Positions 37,131-47,484 are shown, counted from the stretch's first letter. The stretch: 64,000 nucleotides of DNA from Platerodrilus igneus (GCA_036346225.1 JARFIW010001188.1:806001-870000), one strand, 5' to 3'. Numbers and translations: made by a program. Notes: a model not told the origin generated them from the sequence alone.

Positions 37131-37399
37131 GTCATCTATAGAATGGGGGTAACCGATGATACTTGGCAATTCAAAAGAATACGAGAAGACCAGGAGAATG
37201 ACGTCGAATTGGGATGTATTATTGAGTGGAAAAGTAGAGGGCAACGACTAGCTTGGGAAGAAATTAGTATTTCAAGTAGGAGCTTGAACGCATACTGGTC
37301 ACAGTGGGACTCCTTGGTGATTGAAAATAGAATTTTGAAACGACGTCTGGAATGTGAAGATGGCACTGAGAGACTTCAAGTGATAGTGCCGAGAAGCAC

Positions 37400-38400
37400 T
37401 TGCACGATGGTATTTCCGGAGGGTACTTTGGCGTGAAAAGAGCTCTCGAAAGAGTGAGATAAGGATTCTATTGGGTGAACTGCAAAGAAGATGTGAAAAA
37501 GTGGTGCCGGAAATGTGAGTTGTGTGCCTCTGCAAATGGTCCGGTTACAAAACGGAAATCCCCAATGAGACAGTATAACGGGGGGAATTCTGTTGAGAGG
37601 GCGGCCATTGATATAGCTGGTCCGTTTCCTGAATCAGAGAAAGGAAATAAATACATCTTAGTTGCAATGGATTATTTTACCAAATGGCCGGAGGCATATG
37701 CTATGCCTAACCAAGAAGCCGAGATGGTTGCAGATGTACTAGTGAGGGAGTTGTTTTGTCACTTTGGAGTTCCGTTGGAATTACACTCCGATCAAGGTCG
37801 GAACTTCGAATCAGCGTTGTTTCAGAACGTCTGCAAGCATCTTGGAATCAGGAAGACTAGAACCACGCCACTTCATCCTCAATCGGATGGAATGGTTTAA
37901 AGAATAAACAGGACGTTAGGAAAGTACCTAGCCAAAGTTGTCTCTGAACATCAACGAAAGTGGAACACATTTGTTTCTACTGGCGTACCGATCTTCGGTA
38001 CATGATAGCACAGGACACTCTCCCGCTTGCGTGATGTTAGGACGTGAATTGCGGCTACCATGTGATCTTCAGTTTGGATTTAAACCTGGAGAAGGGATCG
38101 CAGGTGAAGATTACGTTAGTAAGCTTCGTGAAAGATCAAATAGCATTCACGAAAACGTTCGAAAGAATATCCAGGCAGCAAGAGATCGAATGAAATCACA
38201 ATATGACACGAGAGCCCAAGAACGTGGTTATCAACCTGGAGATTTAGTGTGGTTGTATAATCCACAAGGACAGCGTGGGTTTTCGCCAAAATTACAAAGA
38301 CAATGGGAAGGCCCGTGCGAAGTGTTAACAAGAATTAATAATGTAGTGTACCGGATCAGAAGAACTCCCCGTGGTAAACCGAAAGTGGTACACTTTGACC
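37400..38400 (+). pseudogene. Integrase of copy A, catalytic Glu codon replaced by a stop
   Basis: The zinc-binding part ends with KKWCRKCELC near 37497. The core has DIAGPFPE (first Asp near 37610) and HSDQGRNFES (second Asp near 37790). In HPQSDGMV, followed by TAA at 37898-37900 and then RINRTL, the stop sits where the catalytic Glu would be. After one more frameshift near 37940, the C-terminal GPY/F-type module reads LQRQWEGPCEVL near 38300. This frame continues without a break into the macrodomain. Confidence 0.9.
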
Positions 38401-38975
38401 GATTAACATCTCATGCTGGCAACAACCAGGGTGACTTAAGTAATGAGAATGGTGTGCGAAAAGTTATTAATCGTGAGTCAAATGTAGATTTTGAGAGTTT
38501 CATGGCGGCGTATGGTGGTTCCGCTAAGGCGAAATTTGGCGTTGTTGTTGAAAAACAGCGAGATATGTTTAGAGCACCAGAAGAGTATTCCCTTGCACAT
38601 TGCGTAGCTCAGGACCTGCAAATGTCAAGAGGGATAGCTATTGTGTTCAAGAAAAAGTTTGGATGTGTGGATGAATTAGTGCAATAGCAGCCAACTCTAG
38701 GAAAAGCTTTGGTTCTTCAGGATAAAAATCGTTATGTTTACTATCTGGTTACCAAAAATACTTCATGGTAGAGACCTAGTTATGGACATCTATGGGAGGT
38801 TTTGCTAAATCTTAAGGTTCAGATGATTGCAAATGGAGTAACAAAACTAGCGGTGCCCAAGCTAGGCTGTGGACTGGGACTGAATCACTTAGATTGGAGG
38901 ATAGTCCGAAATACGCTAGAAGTAGTTTTCCAGGGAACCAACGTCCAGGTCTTTGTTTGTTGTTATCAACCGATT
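38400..38975 (+). pseudogene. TARG1/OARD1-like macrodomain fused to the integrase
   Basis: In the same frame as the integrase C-terminus there is a linker of about 60 residues and then SLAHCVAQDLQMSRGIAIVF near 38588, FKKKFG, RYVYYLVTK near 38730, NGVTKLAVPKLGCGLGL near 38830 and LDWRIV. This is the macrodomain of the ADP-ribosyl-acceptor hydrolase TARG1 (C6orf130/OARD1), which removes ADP-ribose from glutamate. The lysine of the LVTK segment, which corresponds to the TARG1 nucleophile (Lys84 in the human protein), is present. The aspartate of the GCG...LDRL segment (Asp125) is Asn here, but Asp in copy B. TAG at 38685 and a second stop near 38769 break the frame. Confidence 0.88.
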
Positions 38976-39070
38976 GCCTACCAAGACCAAGAAAAGGGTT
39001 TTCCCTGTTATTTCCAACGACGCGGTGGATGCACCAGAAGAGATAGCTGCCGATGCTGTCATCAGTCATC
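38976..39070 (+). pseudogene. CCCH zinc finger at the end of the pol frame
   Basis: Still in the macrodomain frame, CYFQRRGGCTRRDSCRCCH at 39006-39062 fits the spacing C-x7-C-x5-C-x3-H of RNA-binding CCCH fingers. Copy B preserves the same spacing with four potential ligands and stops directly after the histidine, so the polyprotein probably ends here. The finger may bind the element's RNA or a host RNA; this is inference. Confidence 0.75.
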
Positions 39071-39114
39071 GAATTGGCGTCAAAATGTATTTACAGTTAC
39101 GAGACGTAATGGTT

Positions 39115-39129
39115 TTAAAGAGGGGGCAG
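39115..39129 (+). promoter_or_regulatory. Polypurine tract of copy A
   Basis: TAAAGAGGGGGCAG directly precedes the TGTTGCGAG start of the 3' LTR. It is conserved in copy B. Confidence 0.88.
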
Positions 39130-39669
39130 TGTTGCGAGCTACTATTAGGCAATCCGTCAAACACACAAACGTCGTAAACAACGTATATACTACAGAAGCC
39201 TAGAATTTTCTAGCATTATACTGAAGAATGAGTCATCATTTTTGATTCAGGGTATATATAAAACCGCTAATAAATGTAAGAGTTTTAGTCTATATCAGAA
39301 TGTCGAATATAAATTATATCTTGTAAAGTTAAATAGTTGAGCTTTTGGAAGTCCAAGAGTAAACATAAATGTTATATTATGTGAACGAGTCTAATGTACA
39401 TGCAGCTTGTAGAATACATAAATAGACAGAGGTGTAAAAAATAAATAGTTGTGTTAGTGTTGTTAATAGACCTATGGTTAAGAATTTAGCTTAAGAAGAT
39501 ATTAGAGCTTGTAAATTCATTAGTGTGATAGTGCTTCATTGTTAATTGAACTGACAACATCTATAAATAAGGCAGATACGGTTAATTAAACTTGTGAACA
39601 GTGAGTAATAAAGACCTTTGCTATTACTTGTTCTGAATTAGTGAAACCTGGCAGTAGTAGCCCGCTACA
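39130..39669 (+). repeat. 3' LTR of copy A
   Basis: 540 bp, same length as the 5' LTR. Begins TGTTGCGAGC and ends GCCCGCTACA, with the ATAT duplication next to it. Confidence 0.94.
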
Positions 39670-39673
39670 ATAT

Positions 39674-41070
39674 TATACTTTACCAGGATTTATGTGGGAA
39701 GCAATGTTAAAGCATACAGGACAAGAACTTGAGTTGTTGACTGATATTGATTAATTCTTGTTTATTGGGAAGGGTTCACGTGGAGCTCTGGACCAGGTAT
39801 GTTTGGAACGACGTGCTTCTGCTAACAATAAATATTTACAAGCGTATGATCATTTCAAACCGGATGCGTATCTTATGTACTATTATGTTAATAGATAATA
39901 CGGGTGGGGAATGAGTCAGTTTTTGCCCTACGGTGGTTTGGAATGTGTGAGCTTTAACATCGATGTATTATCAGTTCATGATAATGGAAGCTTATAAATT
40001 GGAAGTTAATTTGGAGTACCTAGATTATCTCCATGATTTACATAAAGATATCCCGTTTCGTCCTAAACATATCGCCCTAACAGCTGACAAACCACCTGTA
40101 GACGGAACTCAAAACATTAAGGTTGATAGCTACATTAAAATCTAAGAAACGATATATTATCCACTACAGAAACCTGAAGCAAGCTTTGACAAATGGACTT
40201 AAATTATTGGCAATTCATCGAAGAATTAAGCGAAGCTATTGGCTAAAATTCTACATCGACTTAAATACTAAACTTCGGAAATGAGCCAGATATACATTTG
40301 AGAAGAACTTGTTAAAGTTAATAAATAATGCAGTCTGGGAAAACAATGGAAAATATACCAAAGTGTTGTAATGTGAAACTTGTACAAAACTGGTGCGGTA
40401 AACATGGAGCCGAAGCCCAGATATTCAACCTTCTATTCAAAAATGGTACGATCTTTGATGAAAACCTTGCGCTAGTAAAGCTGCTTAAATCGGAAATATA
40501 CGTTGATAAGCCCATATATGTAGTCATGTGCAGCTTTTGTAGATGGCTGCCATATTATATACAGCGATATAGATAGCTTAATCTATAAAATTATGTACCA
40601 CTATCCGTATGAAGCTATGAGGCGAGATTCTTGGCAATATTTTGATACATCAGACCGCTTCTAACAACACCTATGGAATTCCCTAACTTAACAAGAAAGT
40701 ATTAGGGTTGATGAAAAATAAAAATAATGGGAGACTTATGACTGATTTTATTGAATTAGGACCAAAGATGTGTGACAAGGGTTCTATGGTCAGTTGAAGA
40801 AGGAGCTGAACACTCTGAAGAAGAGCAGTCATTGGTTACCCACGACTTCCATGTTACTGAGAAGATAAAATAAGAAATAGAATTTTGATGGTGGTTATGT
40901 TGGTTGCATAGAAACTTTTAAAATGGTATTTATAACGTAGAACTAAATCCAATCGCCCCACATTATGGCTACACTATTGCTCAAGAGAAGCTTGTTGTAA
41001 GTCCGCACAATACCAAACGTCACTTAATCCCTGGGTTATATTTAATATTACTGCTTGACCACTGTTCAAT
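39674..41070 (+). pseudogene. Protein-primed-type DNA polymerase B relic, C-terminal half
   Basis: The translation begins YYTLPGFMWEAMLKHTGQEL directly at the gypsy target site. It continues with MYYYVNR, a stop and YGWGMSQFLPYGG near 39876-39945 (polymerase motif A region), [19 protein letters not shown] near 40170, FYIDLNTKL near 40250, a motif B region around 40310-40370, and SDIDSLIYKI at 40564-40593. The last corresponds to the catalytic DTDS, with Thr changed to Ile. An EKLVVSPHNTKRHLIP block lies near 40990. Such polymerases occur in Polinton/Maverick elements and related viruses. Stops and frameshifts are frequent. The upstream half was not recognised on the far side of copy A. Confidence 0.75.
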
Positions 41071-42135
41071 CATGGACACTAATTAAACTACGCTGCATAT
41101 TATAAATGTTTAGGATATAAGTTTTACGTATAGTTATTGTATGTTATGTATATAAAATTTTTAATAGTTAATCCCCAATCATTATTAGATATATATTGCT
41201 ATTTTATTACAATACTGTTTTAGTTGTTAGGTAAATACAGTTTAAATGTAAACATACTTTTAAATATATGGAGGACATACAGAATATATGCGTCAAATAA
41301 TCCTATATTGTAAATGATATATAAATAATATAGATATCTATTATGTACACCATATGTAATAAATTTTTATTTATTGATTTCTTCTTTCCTAGTGTTTGTA
41401 ATATTTGATGATTAGTATCTCCCATTGATCGAGGCGAGAATAGGACGGAAGTGGTGTAGAAGTGAATTTTACATAAAAGTGAAAGTAATAGACTCCATGA
41501 TGACTTTCCAGGATTTGCATGGATTGCCTTGCAGGGTAAAAATTTGCAAACCGGACCCTAGATTTTCTTATTGGGAAATACATGTAAAAATAAACAATTT
41601 TGCGCTTGTACGAACGCACCCTACCGACTATTGCTTAGAGATAAATTCTTTTATAAGATTTTACCTTCTTCAGAAATCATTTATATATAATTAGTCAAGA
41701 CATCTTTAATTCTGTAGTGTAATCTATCAGCGGACGAGCGAATGTCCTTTCTTGACAATACCTGACTCCATGCTCTAGTGGTCTCGTGGTAGTGGCTCAT
41801 GATCCGTACGTTGTATGACTGACATATAACCCAATTATATACCGTGAGATGTCGTTAAGGTGGGAAGGTTTCAAATAAAACTATAGTATGTAAGGACCTT
41901 ACTTTTAATGTAATACTTTAACCTTTTAATTAAGTTACCAGCAATTAGACATGGATTACATATAGAGCAAACAGTTCCGTACTCAACCTGGGTTAACGTC
42001 GAGGAAAGAGTACGATAGAGGAAACCTCAACAACTCTGCGCTTCTAACTACATAAATACACTCTCCGAGGATGGGGTGGCGAGCAAGCACCCTGTGTATT
42101 TTTAAATTACGGGATGTCAGCTGCTACTCAGACAC
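41071..42135. other. Intergenic, nothing recognised
   Basis: AT-rich. A segment near 41775-41805 (CTAGTGGTCTCGTGGTAGTGG) looks vaguely like a tRNA A-box region, but no B box follows. The frame at 41425-41694 has no recognisable domain. Confidence 0.45.
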
Positions 42136-42455
42136 TTGGCGGCTCCGTGACGTAGTTGATATGTGTGTGACCCCACTGCCCAAGGTCCCGGGTTCAAATC
42201 CCGACACGGTCCGCTTGAAAAATGTTAGGCGAGCATTTTTCACAAAAATGCACCCTCGTTCGGATGAGAGATAAAATGGAGGCCCCGTGTGTGAGTGTTG
42301 TCATGCACGTTAAAGATCCCTACCTTGCTTGGAACAGCAAGAGTTCGGCAAAATTCCATATTTTCCAGATAAAAAAGACTCGCTTCCTGGCCAATGTAGT
42401 ACCTTCGGGTGGAACGTTAGAGAATCAAATGTATTGCTACTCAGACATTCTATAT
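42136..42455 (+). mobile_element. tRNA-derived SINE, plus orientation
   Basis: The head reads TTGGCGGCTCCGTGACGTAG (A-box region), with the B box GGTTCAAATCC at 42191-42201. The body has TTCGGATGAGAGATAAAATG, CACGTTAAAGATCC (42306-42319), CCTTGCTTGGAACAGCAAG and TGTAGTACCTTCGG, in the same order as the minus-strand copy at 21640-21934. Outside the head the two copies are clearly related but diverged. The GGATGAGA...CACGTTAAAGATCC core resembles central domains shared by SINEs of distant animals; this resemblance is from memory of such families and unverified. Confidence 0.78.
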
Positions 42456-43408
42456 ATGATAAATAAAGAAAAGTTAGAGTATTCTAGCTGGTTTTTTCTA
42501 GAAGGTACCGAGGACAGCTGAACTATGACTACCTGGATAAAGTTGAAAGAGGAAGGACGCCAGGAAGATAACCCCTTGACTACTAATGCTTAACCCCGCA
42601 CGGATATATAGTGTTAGTAAATCTAACAAGGTTCAATCACACGAGCGTACATGTAAACCTAACAGTTTCCTACCCGTATCACCAATATGGTTCACCATGA
42701 CTTACCCACCTTCTATCATTTGCATAAACACCACTACAAGTACATTGACAAAACAAATATGAAGTTAAAACATAAACGTATGCTATGATGATACCAAATA
42801 AAAGTACTTATGTATTGAATAGAATACCTTCAACATATTTAGAAGACAAACGCATTAACAACAGGGTCATAACAAATGTTCGTTATAATTACTTGGTAAC
42901 AAGAATAATTAAATTTCAATATTAGTTACCGAAAAAATCGTAAGCTAGGAATATCAAGTCACATACAGACTAACTTAAGGTTAGGTTCCAAAATGAACCT
43001 GGAAAACAAACATAAAATACGCTTGTAACAAATACAATATTCGACAGTATACAAGCTCAAACTACAGGCTTTAAATTTACATACAGGCTTTAAATTTACA
43101 TAAATGCATTTTAACAGAATGTATTTAATCTAGTTAGCTAAAGCTAATAATTATTTATTATAGTGGATGATTGCGTCAGCTAAATAAATGTGTATTTAAA
43201 AATTAAACACAAATCAAGAGGGTTAAACTGCAAACAAGAATATGAGTGGTAATTTCATCATTAAATCAGCTGCTATGGTAGAAACAAAAACAATTATATC
43301 GAATATATATTAAAACTTCAGATGCAATCAGAAAACTCGAAAATAGAATACAATTAAATACATTACCTTTATAAAATCGCAAATCGGCTTTTTCACCATT
43401 CATTTTGA
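42456..43408. other. Intergenic, nothing recognised
   Basis: AT-rich flank of the Polinton-like element. No gene or repeat identified, apart from a short direct duplication of ACAGGCTTTAAATTTACAT near 43064-43101. Confidence 0.5.
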
Positions 43409-43599
43409 GACACCAGTAGACCATTTAGTGACGAACCACCGCCTCATTTCCCTCAGAATCCCTCATTTCCCCACACATCTGGACCAATTTACATGTAAAT
43501 TCCCATAAGGAGGAAATGAGGAGATGAATCTCATCCTTGATCTCGCCTTGTGGACCGCCTTGTGGAATTTTTTACCCCAACCATTTTGATTACGTCACA

Positions 43600-44370
43600 C
43601 CCGCATTCTTTCCACCCGCGAGATAAATCTTTCTCCACATTTCCACACACGAGATAAAACTATATTGTTTGGTATCAATTAATATTAGATTTTTCTCAGC
43701 TACCCGAATTTCTAGGAATTTTTTATATGGCATTATCCCCCAGGGAGCTACCCTCATTTTAAGATTTTTTTACCGCTAACATTCTGAGCCAAATAGCTTT
43801 CTTCGACTAGCCATTGCATCTTTTGAGATAAACCTATCTTGTTTGGTATCAATTAATATTAGATTTTTTTTCAGCTACCCGAATCTTTCGGAATTTTTTA
43901 GATAGCGCATGCCCCAGAGAGCTACCCCAATTTTAATAATTTTTACCGGTAGCGATTTTTGACCGTCTGCATTTTTATACATGCAATACATCAAATTAGT
44001 CTAAAATTTTATACAGAATTTGAATATGCAAACAGATTTAAAATAGGACCATGCCTTACAAAATTACACACATACCCTCTGCGAGATAAATCTTTCACCA
44101 CATTTCCACCCACGAGATAAACCTATCTTGTTTGGTATCAATTAATATTAGAATTTTCTCACCTACCCAAATCTCTTTAAAATTTTTAGATAGCGCCATC
44201 CCCCAGAGAGCTACCCTCATTTTAAGATTTTTTGCTGGTAGCGATTTCTGACCGTCCTTATAAATTTTTTATACATGCGATACATCAAATTAGTCTAAAA
44301 TTTTACGCAGAATCCGAATCTGTAAATAGATTTAAAATCGAAGCACCCCTTACTATTTTACACACACCCT
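43600..44370. repeat. Subterminal tandem repeats of the left TIR
   Basis: A unit of about 200 to 280 bp occurs three times, each with GAGATAAACCTATCTTGTTT, GGTATCAATTAATATTAGA, then CAGAGAGCTACCC and TTTTACCGGTAGCGATTTTT-like blocks. The unit starts lie near 43655, 43832 and 44113. The same set lies in the right TIR at 52900-53640, and a partial copy lies internally at 47105-47215. Such repeats may bind a terminal protein or transposition factor. Confidence 0.8.
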
Positions 44371-44528
44371 CTAAATTATAAATTTCCGGCAGCTCATACC
44401 TAAAAGAAAATCTAAAAACCATTCCTAAAACTTTTTATTACAGACAATTTTTAGTAACACAGTTTAAATTTTGTAAACCACATTTCTAAATACATATTCA
44501 CAATTTTTTATTCTCAACCTAGAACTTC

Positions 44529-45311
44529 TCATATCGGCTTATACTTATTAATATTTATTTCTAAGTAGAGCACCTTTTCCAAAGACCAACCCGACACACA
44601 TGTTTCAAATTCCTCTGATTTTGTTCTTATGGTTTCGCTTAAAACCTCGTACATATTTTCCAGATTACTAGAAGACGTTATAACCACATTTTTTGTGTTA
44701 AAGAATTTCACATCGGTAGTCTCTTCCCCCATTTTGGTGTAAACGCCGTAGAGTTCGCAATAGACTTTTATTGCTGTATGTTGTATTCTTTTTTCATTAA
44801 TTAATCGAATAAATCGCTCTTTCTGCTTCCAAAGAAACTCGGACACTCCATCGTCGACACTGGCGTTCTTTATGCGATAGCTAGCCATACGGTTCTTAAA
44901 CGCTGTGCTAACCATTTCTACACCATTGTCGCTAGTAGCGGTAAGTGATACATTTTTATGTTTGTTGCTCCGTAAGTGTGCGGCATACGTAGTTTTTTCC
45001 ATTTCGAAATCGCATACTTTACACATAATTCGTGGTTGTTTCGTAGAAGACCCTTTAACAGCTGGCGGAGCCGAACGTTTACTGCTTAATGACATATCAT
45101 GCTGTTTTTCCTTGTGTCGCTGTAAGCTGTCCATTCTCGTAAAAGCGATACCGCAAGACCCACAGTTTAAGTTCTTTGCTGCGGACGGATGTATAAGCTT
45201 AACCGTGGAGGATGTTATACCACTACATTTGTTCTGGTGCTGTTTGAGAGCATCCCTCCTGCTAAAGTAGACGTGACAGGGCTCGCATTTAAAAACGTTT
45301 GCAGGTACCAT
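44529..45311 (-). CDS. Zinc finger protein with polymerase B N-terminal-like region, left TIR copy
   Basis: A 260-codon ORF from the ATG at 45311 (MVPANVFKCEPCHVYF). Three zinc-finger modules are visible: CEPCHVYF...HQNKC (residues 9-27), CGSCGIAF...HKEKQH (50-71) and CKVCDFEM...HLRSNKH (about 93-116). The second half includes FKNRMASYRI, VYCELYGVY, VKFFNTKNVVI and SGWSLEKVLYLEININKY, which resembles the region that precedes the exonuclease domain in arthropod Polinton polymerase B. It stops where the polymerase would continue, so it may be a truncated polymerase or a stand-alone factor. It faces the left terminus and is duplicated in the right TIR. A GGGTACATAAAG promoter-like motif lies ~110 bp upstream. 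Confidence 0.75.
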   Translation of the reverse strand: MVPANVFKCEPCHVYFSRRDALKQHQNKCSGITSSTVKLIHPSAAKNLNCGSCGIAFTRMDSLQRHKEKQHDMSLSSKRSAPPAVKGSSTKQPRIMCKVCDFEMEKTTYAAHLRSNKHKNVSLTATSDNGVEMVSTAFKNRMASYRIKNASVDDGVSEFLWKQKERFIRLINEKRIQHTAIKVYCELYGVYTKMGEETTDVKFFNTKNVVITSSSNLENMYEVLSETIRTKSEEFETCVSGWSLEKVLYLEININKYKPI

Positions 45312-45928
45312 TTTAGTACAAAACAAAATCCGCACTATAGAACTTTGGTTAAACTTGTAAGCGAACTAACTTATAACCAAAAGGTATACTCTTGCGTACC
45401 TGCTTTATGTACCCTATAGAATGCAAACCGAAGGTTTCCAAAGACATCCGAACGAAGTTGAGGATTCAGCGGGGAACTAAATGACGTTATAATCCTTGCT
45501 GCTCGTCCAGTACATTTAGCACCAATGCATGTACCCGGTTCGCATCGTCGATGTTGCGAATGCAGTTAGTATAGAAACACCGGAAACGTTTTCCATGTTA
45601 TACGCATCAACAATTGCATCGCGTGCATATTAAAAATCCAAAAGAGTGGTAGCACACGCACACAAATTGGCTGCAAGTCGTGCTGTAAAAGATGCAGTGC
45701 TACTATAAACAAAAACTTAATAAAACACTTTAAACCTATACTAAGGGAATACCAAACTTGTTGTCTACAGAATACTTACTAATAAAGCAATTTAATTTTA
45801 AATAACTTCTACGTCATATTTTCGGAAATGGTAGGCTTGAATACGTTCTTTGGAAACAATCGTAGATTGCCGAAGACACTCGAAGAGTGCACAAACGCGG
45901 TCGCCAATTAGCACTAATACCAAGTATT

Positions 45929-46800
45929 CCGTACTTTCGTAGGTTGCTCATTTCCTAGAACCAAATCTTCCGCATAGCGGTCGGTATCACGTAATGATTT
46001 CTAAAACCGGTAAGTACTCGATATCGCCCAAATAGAGAATTAGATGCTCGATGTCCGTCAACTTCCGATTCCCTCGTAAAAGGTAGAAAAAACTCGGTCA
46101 ATCATCCATTATACTTCGATTCGCTCCCGTTCTGATAATTTACAAACATTTTTCAAACGACAATGGGCTGAGAATTTTTAAACCTCCGAGGGATCTTTAA
46201 GTCGTGATCAATTACACGTTCGAGCTACCCGTAAACTAACAATGCGCTGTATAATACATGCATACCCCTCCTCTGCGCTACTGCTATTCTTGTAGTTGCT
46301 TGAAAAAGTCAGTCGCCCTTTTTACTGCTAGGGCCGCTGCAAAGCATCATTCTATACTTTCTTTAAAAGTGTAGCACATCTCGTACTTCTTTGTCTGATA
46401 ATTAAATTTTGTTTATGTAGGCCTTTACACTTTCGCATATTTAAACATCTAATACGATCGATTAACCACTTTTGATTATTCTAACCGAGGCCACCATACA
46501 TCCCGCCGCACCGTTCTTTTTGAATCCAACGATCCTATGGGCTTCCACAAACTAACACCTAACGTATCTATCCTATTATTTGTTAAACAAAAACTACCGG
46601 CATCGCCATGTCCGTATGCGGACGCAAGCAGATGTTTGTGGATGTGTACGAGAATATGCAACCATATACATTAATCAGTCTCAGCTATTTTATTTAGACC
46701 ACGAAAACTATTTTTTTTCTAAAACCACAATTACTAATCGCCTTTATAGGTTCCACATTTCTACCATTTTCCAATGACTGGTGCTATGTATATAAAAACT
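45929..46800 (-). pseudogene. Decayed coding DNA between left TIR and polymerase scrap
   Basis: No intact ORF. On the minus strand 46010-46090 is a diverged paralogue of 47600-47700 (shared KYLPxL-type reading from GATATCGAGTACTTACC). A readable segment near 46290-46330 gives ALAVKRATDFFKQLQE before stops. Function unknown. It appears to be part of an internal duplication within the element. Confidence 0.45.
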
Positions 46801-46839
46801 TTAACTTTTTATTGGAGAGAATCCCTATTCTCCCAAGCA

Positions 46840-47110
46840 CTGTTGCGTTGTTGCATGCCCACCCCTATTGGGAATATATGCTCGTTATAGGTAGTAGGAC
46901 CCTCGGTTTTACATAACTACACTTCGTGAGACCCCTTTAGTCTTTTTAATCGTGTCTTTCTCGCCTACAATACAGCAGGACTTGTTTTTTGTACCAACAA
47001 ATTCTAATACTGGACCCCCATTAAAGTTGTCTTTAAATTTCCCTACAACTTTTTTGTTGACAAGCGGTATATTGTATTTATTATCCACGGGGCAGTCACT
47101 CTTTTAAGAT
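46840..47110 (-). pseudogene. DNA polymerase B C-terminal scrap
   Basis: The minus-strand translation gives NIPLVNKKVVGKFKDNFNGG and VLEFVGTKNKS, a stretch that in Polinton-type polymerases lies after the catalytic DTDS motif. A KKTKGVSRSVV segment follows. The frame then runs into a diverged copy of the sequence at 48300-48420, showing a rearranged junction near 46920. Only about 80 codons remain, so there is no polymerase activity. Confidence 0.7.
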
Positions 47111-47215
47111 AAATATATTTTTTTTAGTATCAACTAATACTAGATTTTTCTAGGGAGCCCAAATCTGTAAACAGATTTAAAATAGAATCACCCCTTACAA
47201 AGTTATGCCTTTTAA
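47105..47215. repeat. Internal partial copy of the subterminal repeat
   Basis: TATCAACTAATACTAGATTTTTCT and AAATCTGTAAACAGATTTAAAA correspond to blocks in both TIRs near 44130-44340. Its position marks a rearrangement inside the element. Confidence 0.6.
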
Positions 47216-47484
47216 AGACCCAAACCTCTAATTTTTACCCATCTTTATTTAACTCCATCTTAAAACCCTTTTTCGCTACCCAAGACATATGCTTTAACCA
47301 ACCATTTTCCTAGAAATCTAAAACCGCTATGTCCCGCGAACACAACGTGGAGGTAACACGTATATTCTGTCAACCGAGATAGAGACAGGAAGGATTTGGA
47401 AGGTGGACGAAGAACTTAAAAATTATGGAATTTGAAAACTAATATATACAATAGATTTACAAAATCTATACAACTATATTAGAT
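47216..47484. other. Unassigned part of the element
   Basis: No coding or repeat signal recognised. Confidence 0.4.

Larger units (their letters stand above)
31593..39669 (+). mobile_element. Ty3/gypsy LTR retrotransposon, copy A (8.08 kb), TSD ATAT
   Basis: Both LTRs are 540 bp (31593-32132, 39130-39669) with TG...CA ends, and ATAT is duplicated at 31589-31592 and 39670-39673. Inside lie a primer-binding site, gag, protease, reverse transcriptase, RNase H, integrase, a macrodomain with a CCCH finger, and a polypurine tract. The LTRs differ at several percent of positions by eye, so insertion is not recent. Stops and frameshifts in every gene, plus a 1455-bp nested LTR, make it non-autonomous. 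It has inserted next to, or inside, a DNA polymerase B relic. Confidence 0.95.
43415..45928. repeat. Left terminal inverted repeat
   Basis: Pairs with 51376-53849 in inverted orientation along its whole length, at roughly 90% identity or better by eye, with small indels. The inner boundary is at ACTAATACCAAGT. It contains the subterminal repeats, the zinc finger/polymerase N-terminal ORF, and a decayed copy of the short ORF found intact at 51600-51785. Confidence 0.92.

Noticed and set aside
38570..38980. Host OARD1/TARG1 gene or processed pseudogene inserted in the retrotransposon
   Set aside because: It lies in the same frame as the integrase, between the integrase and polypurine tract, and its 3' half is present at the same place in copy B; no poly-A tail or insertion boundary is seen.
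42136..42215. Candidate functional tRNA gene (GGTTCAAATCC B box, T-arm-like pairing)
   Set aside because: No acceptor stem can be formed, and the same head with the same downstream body is present at 21640-21934, so it is a SINE head.
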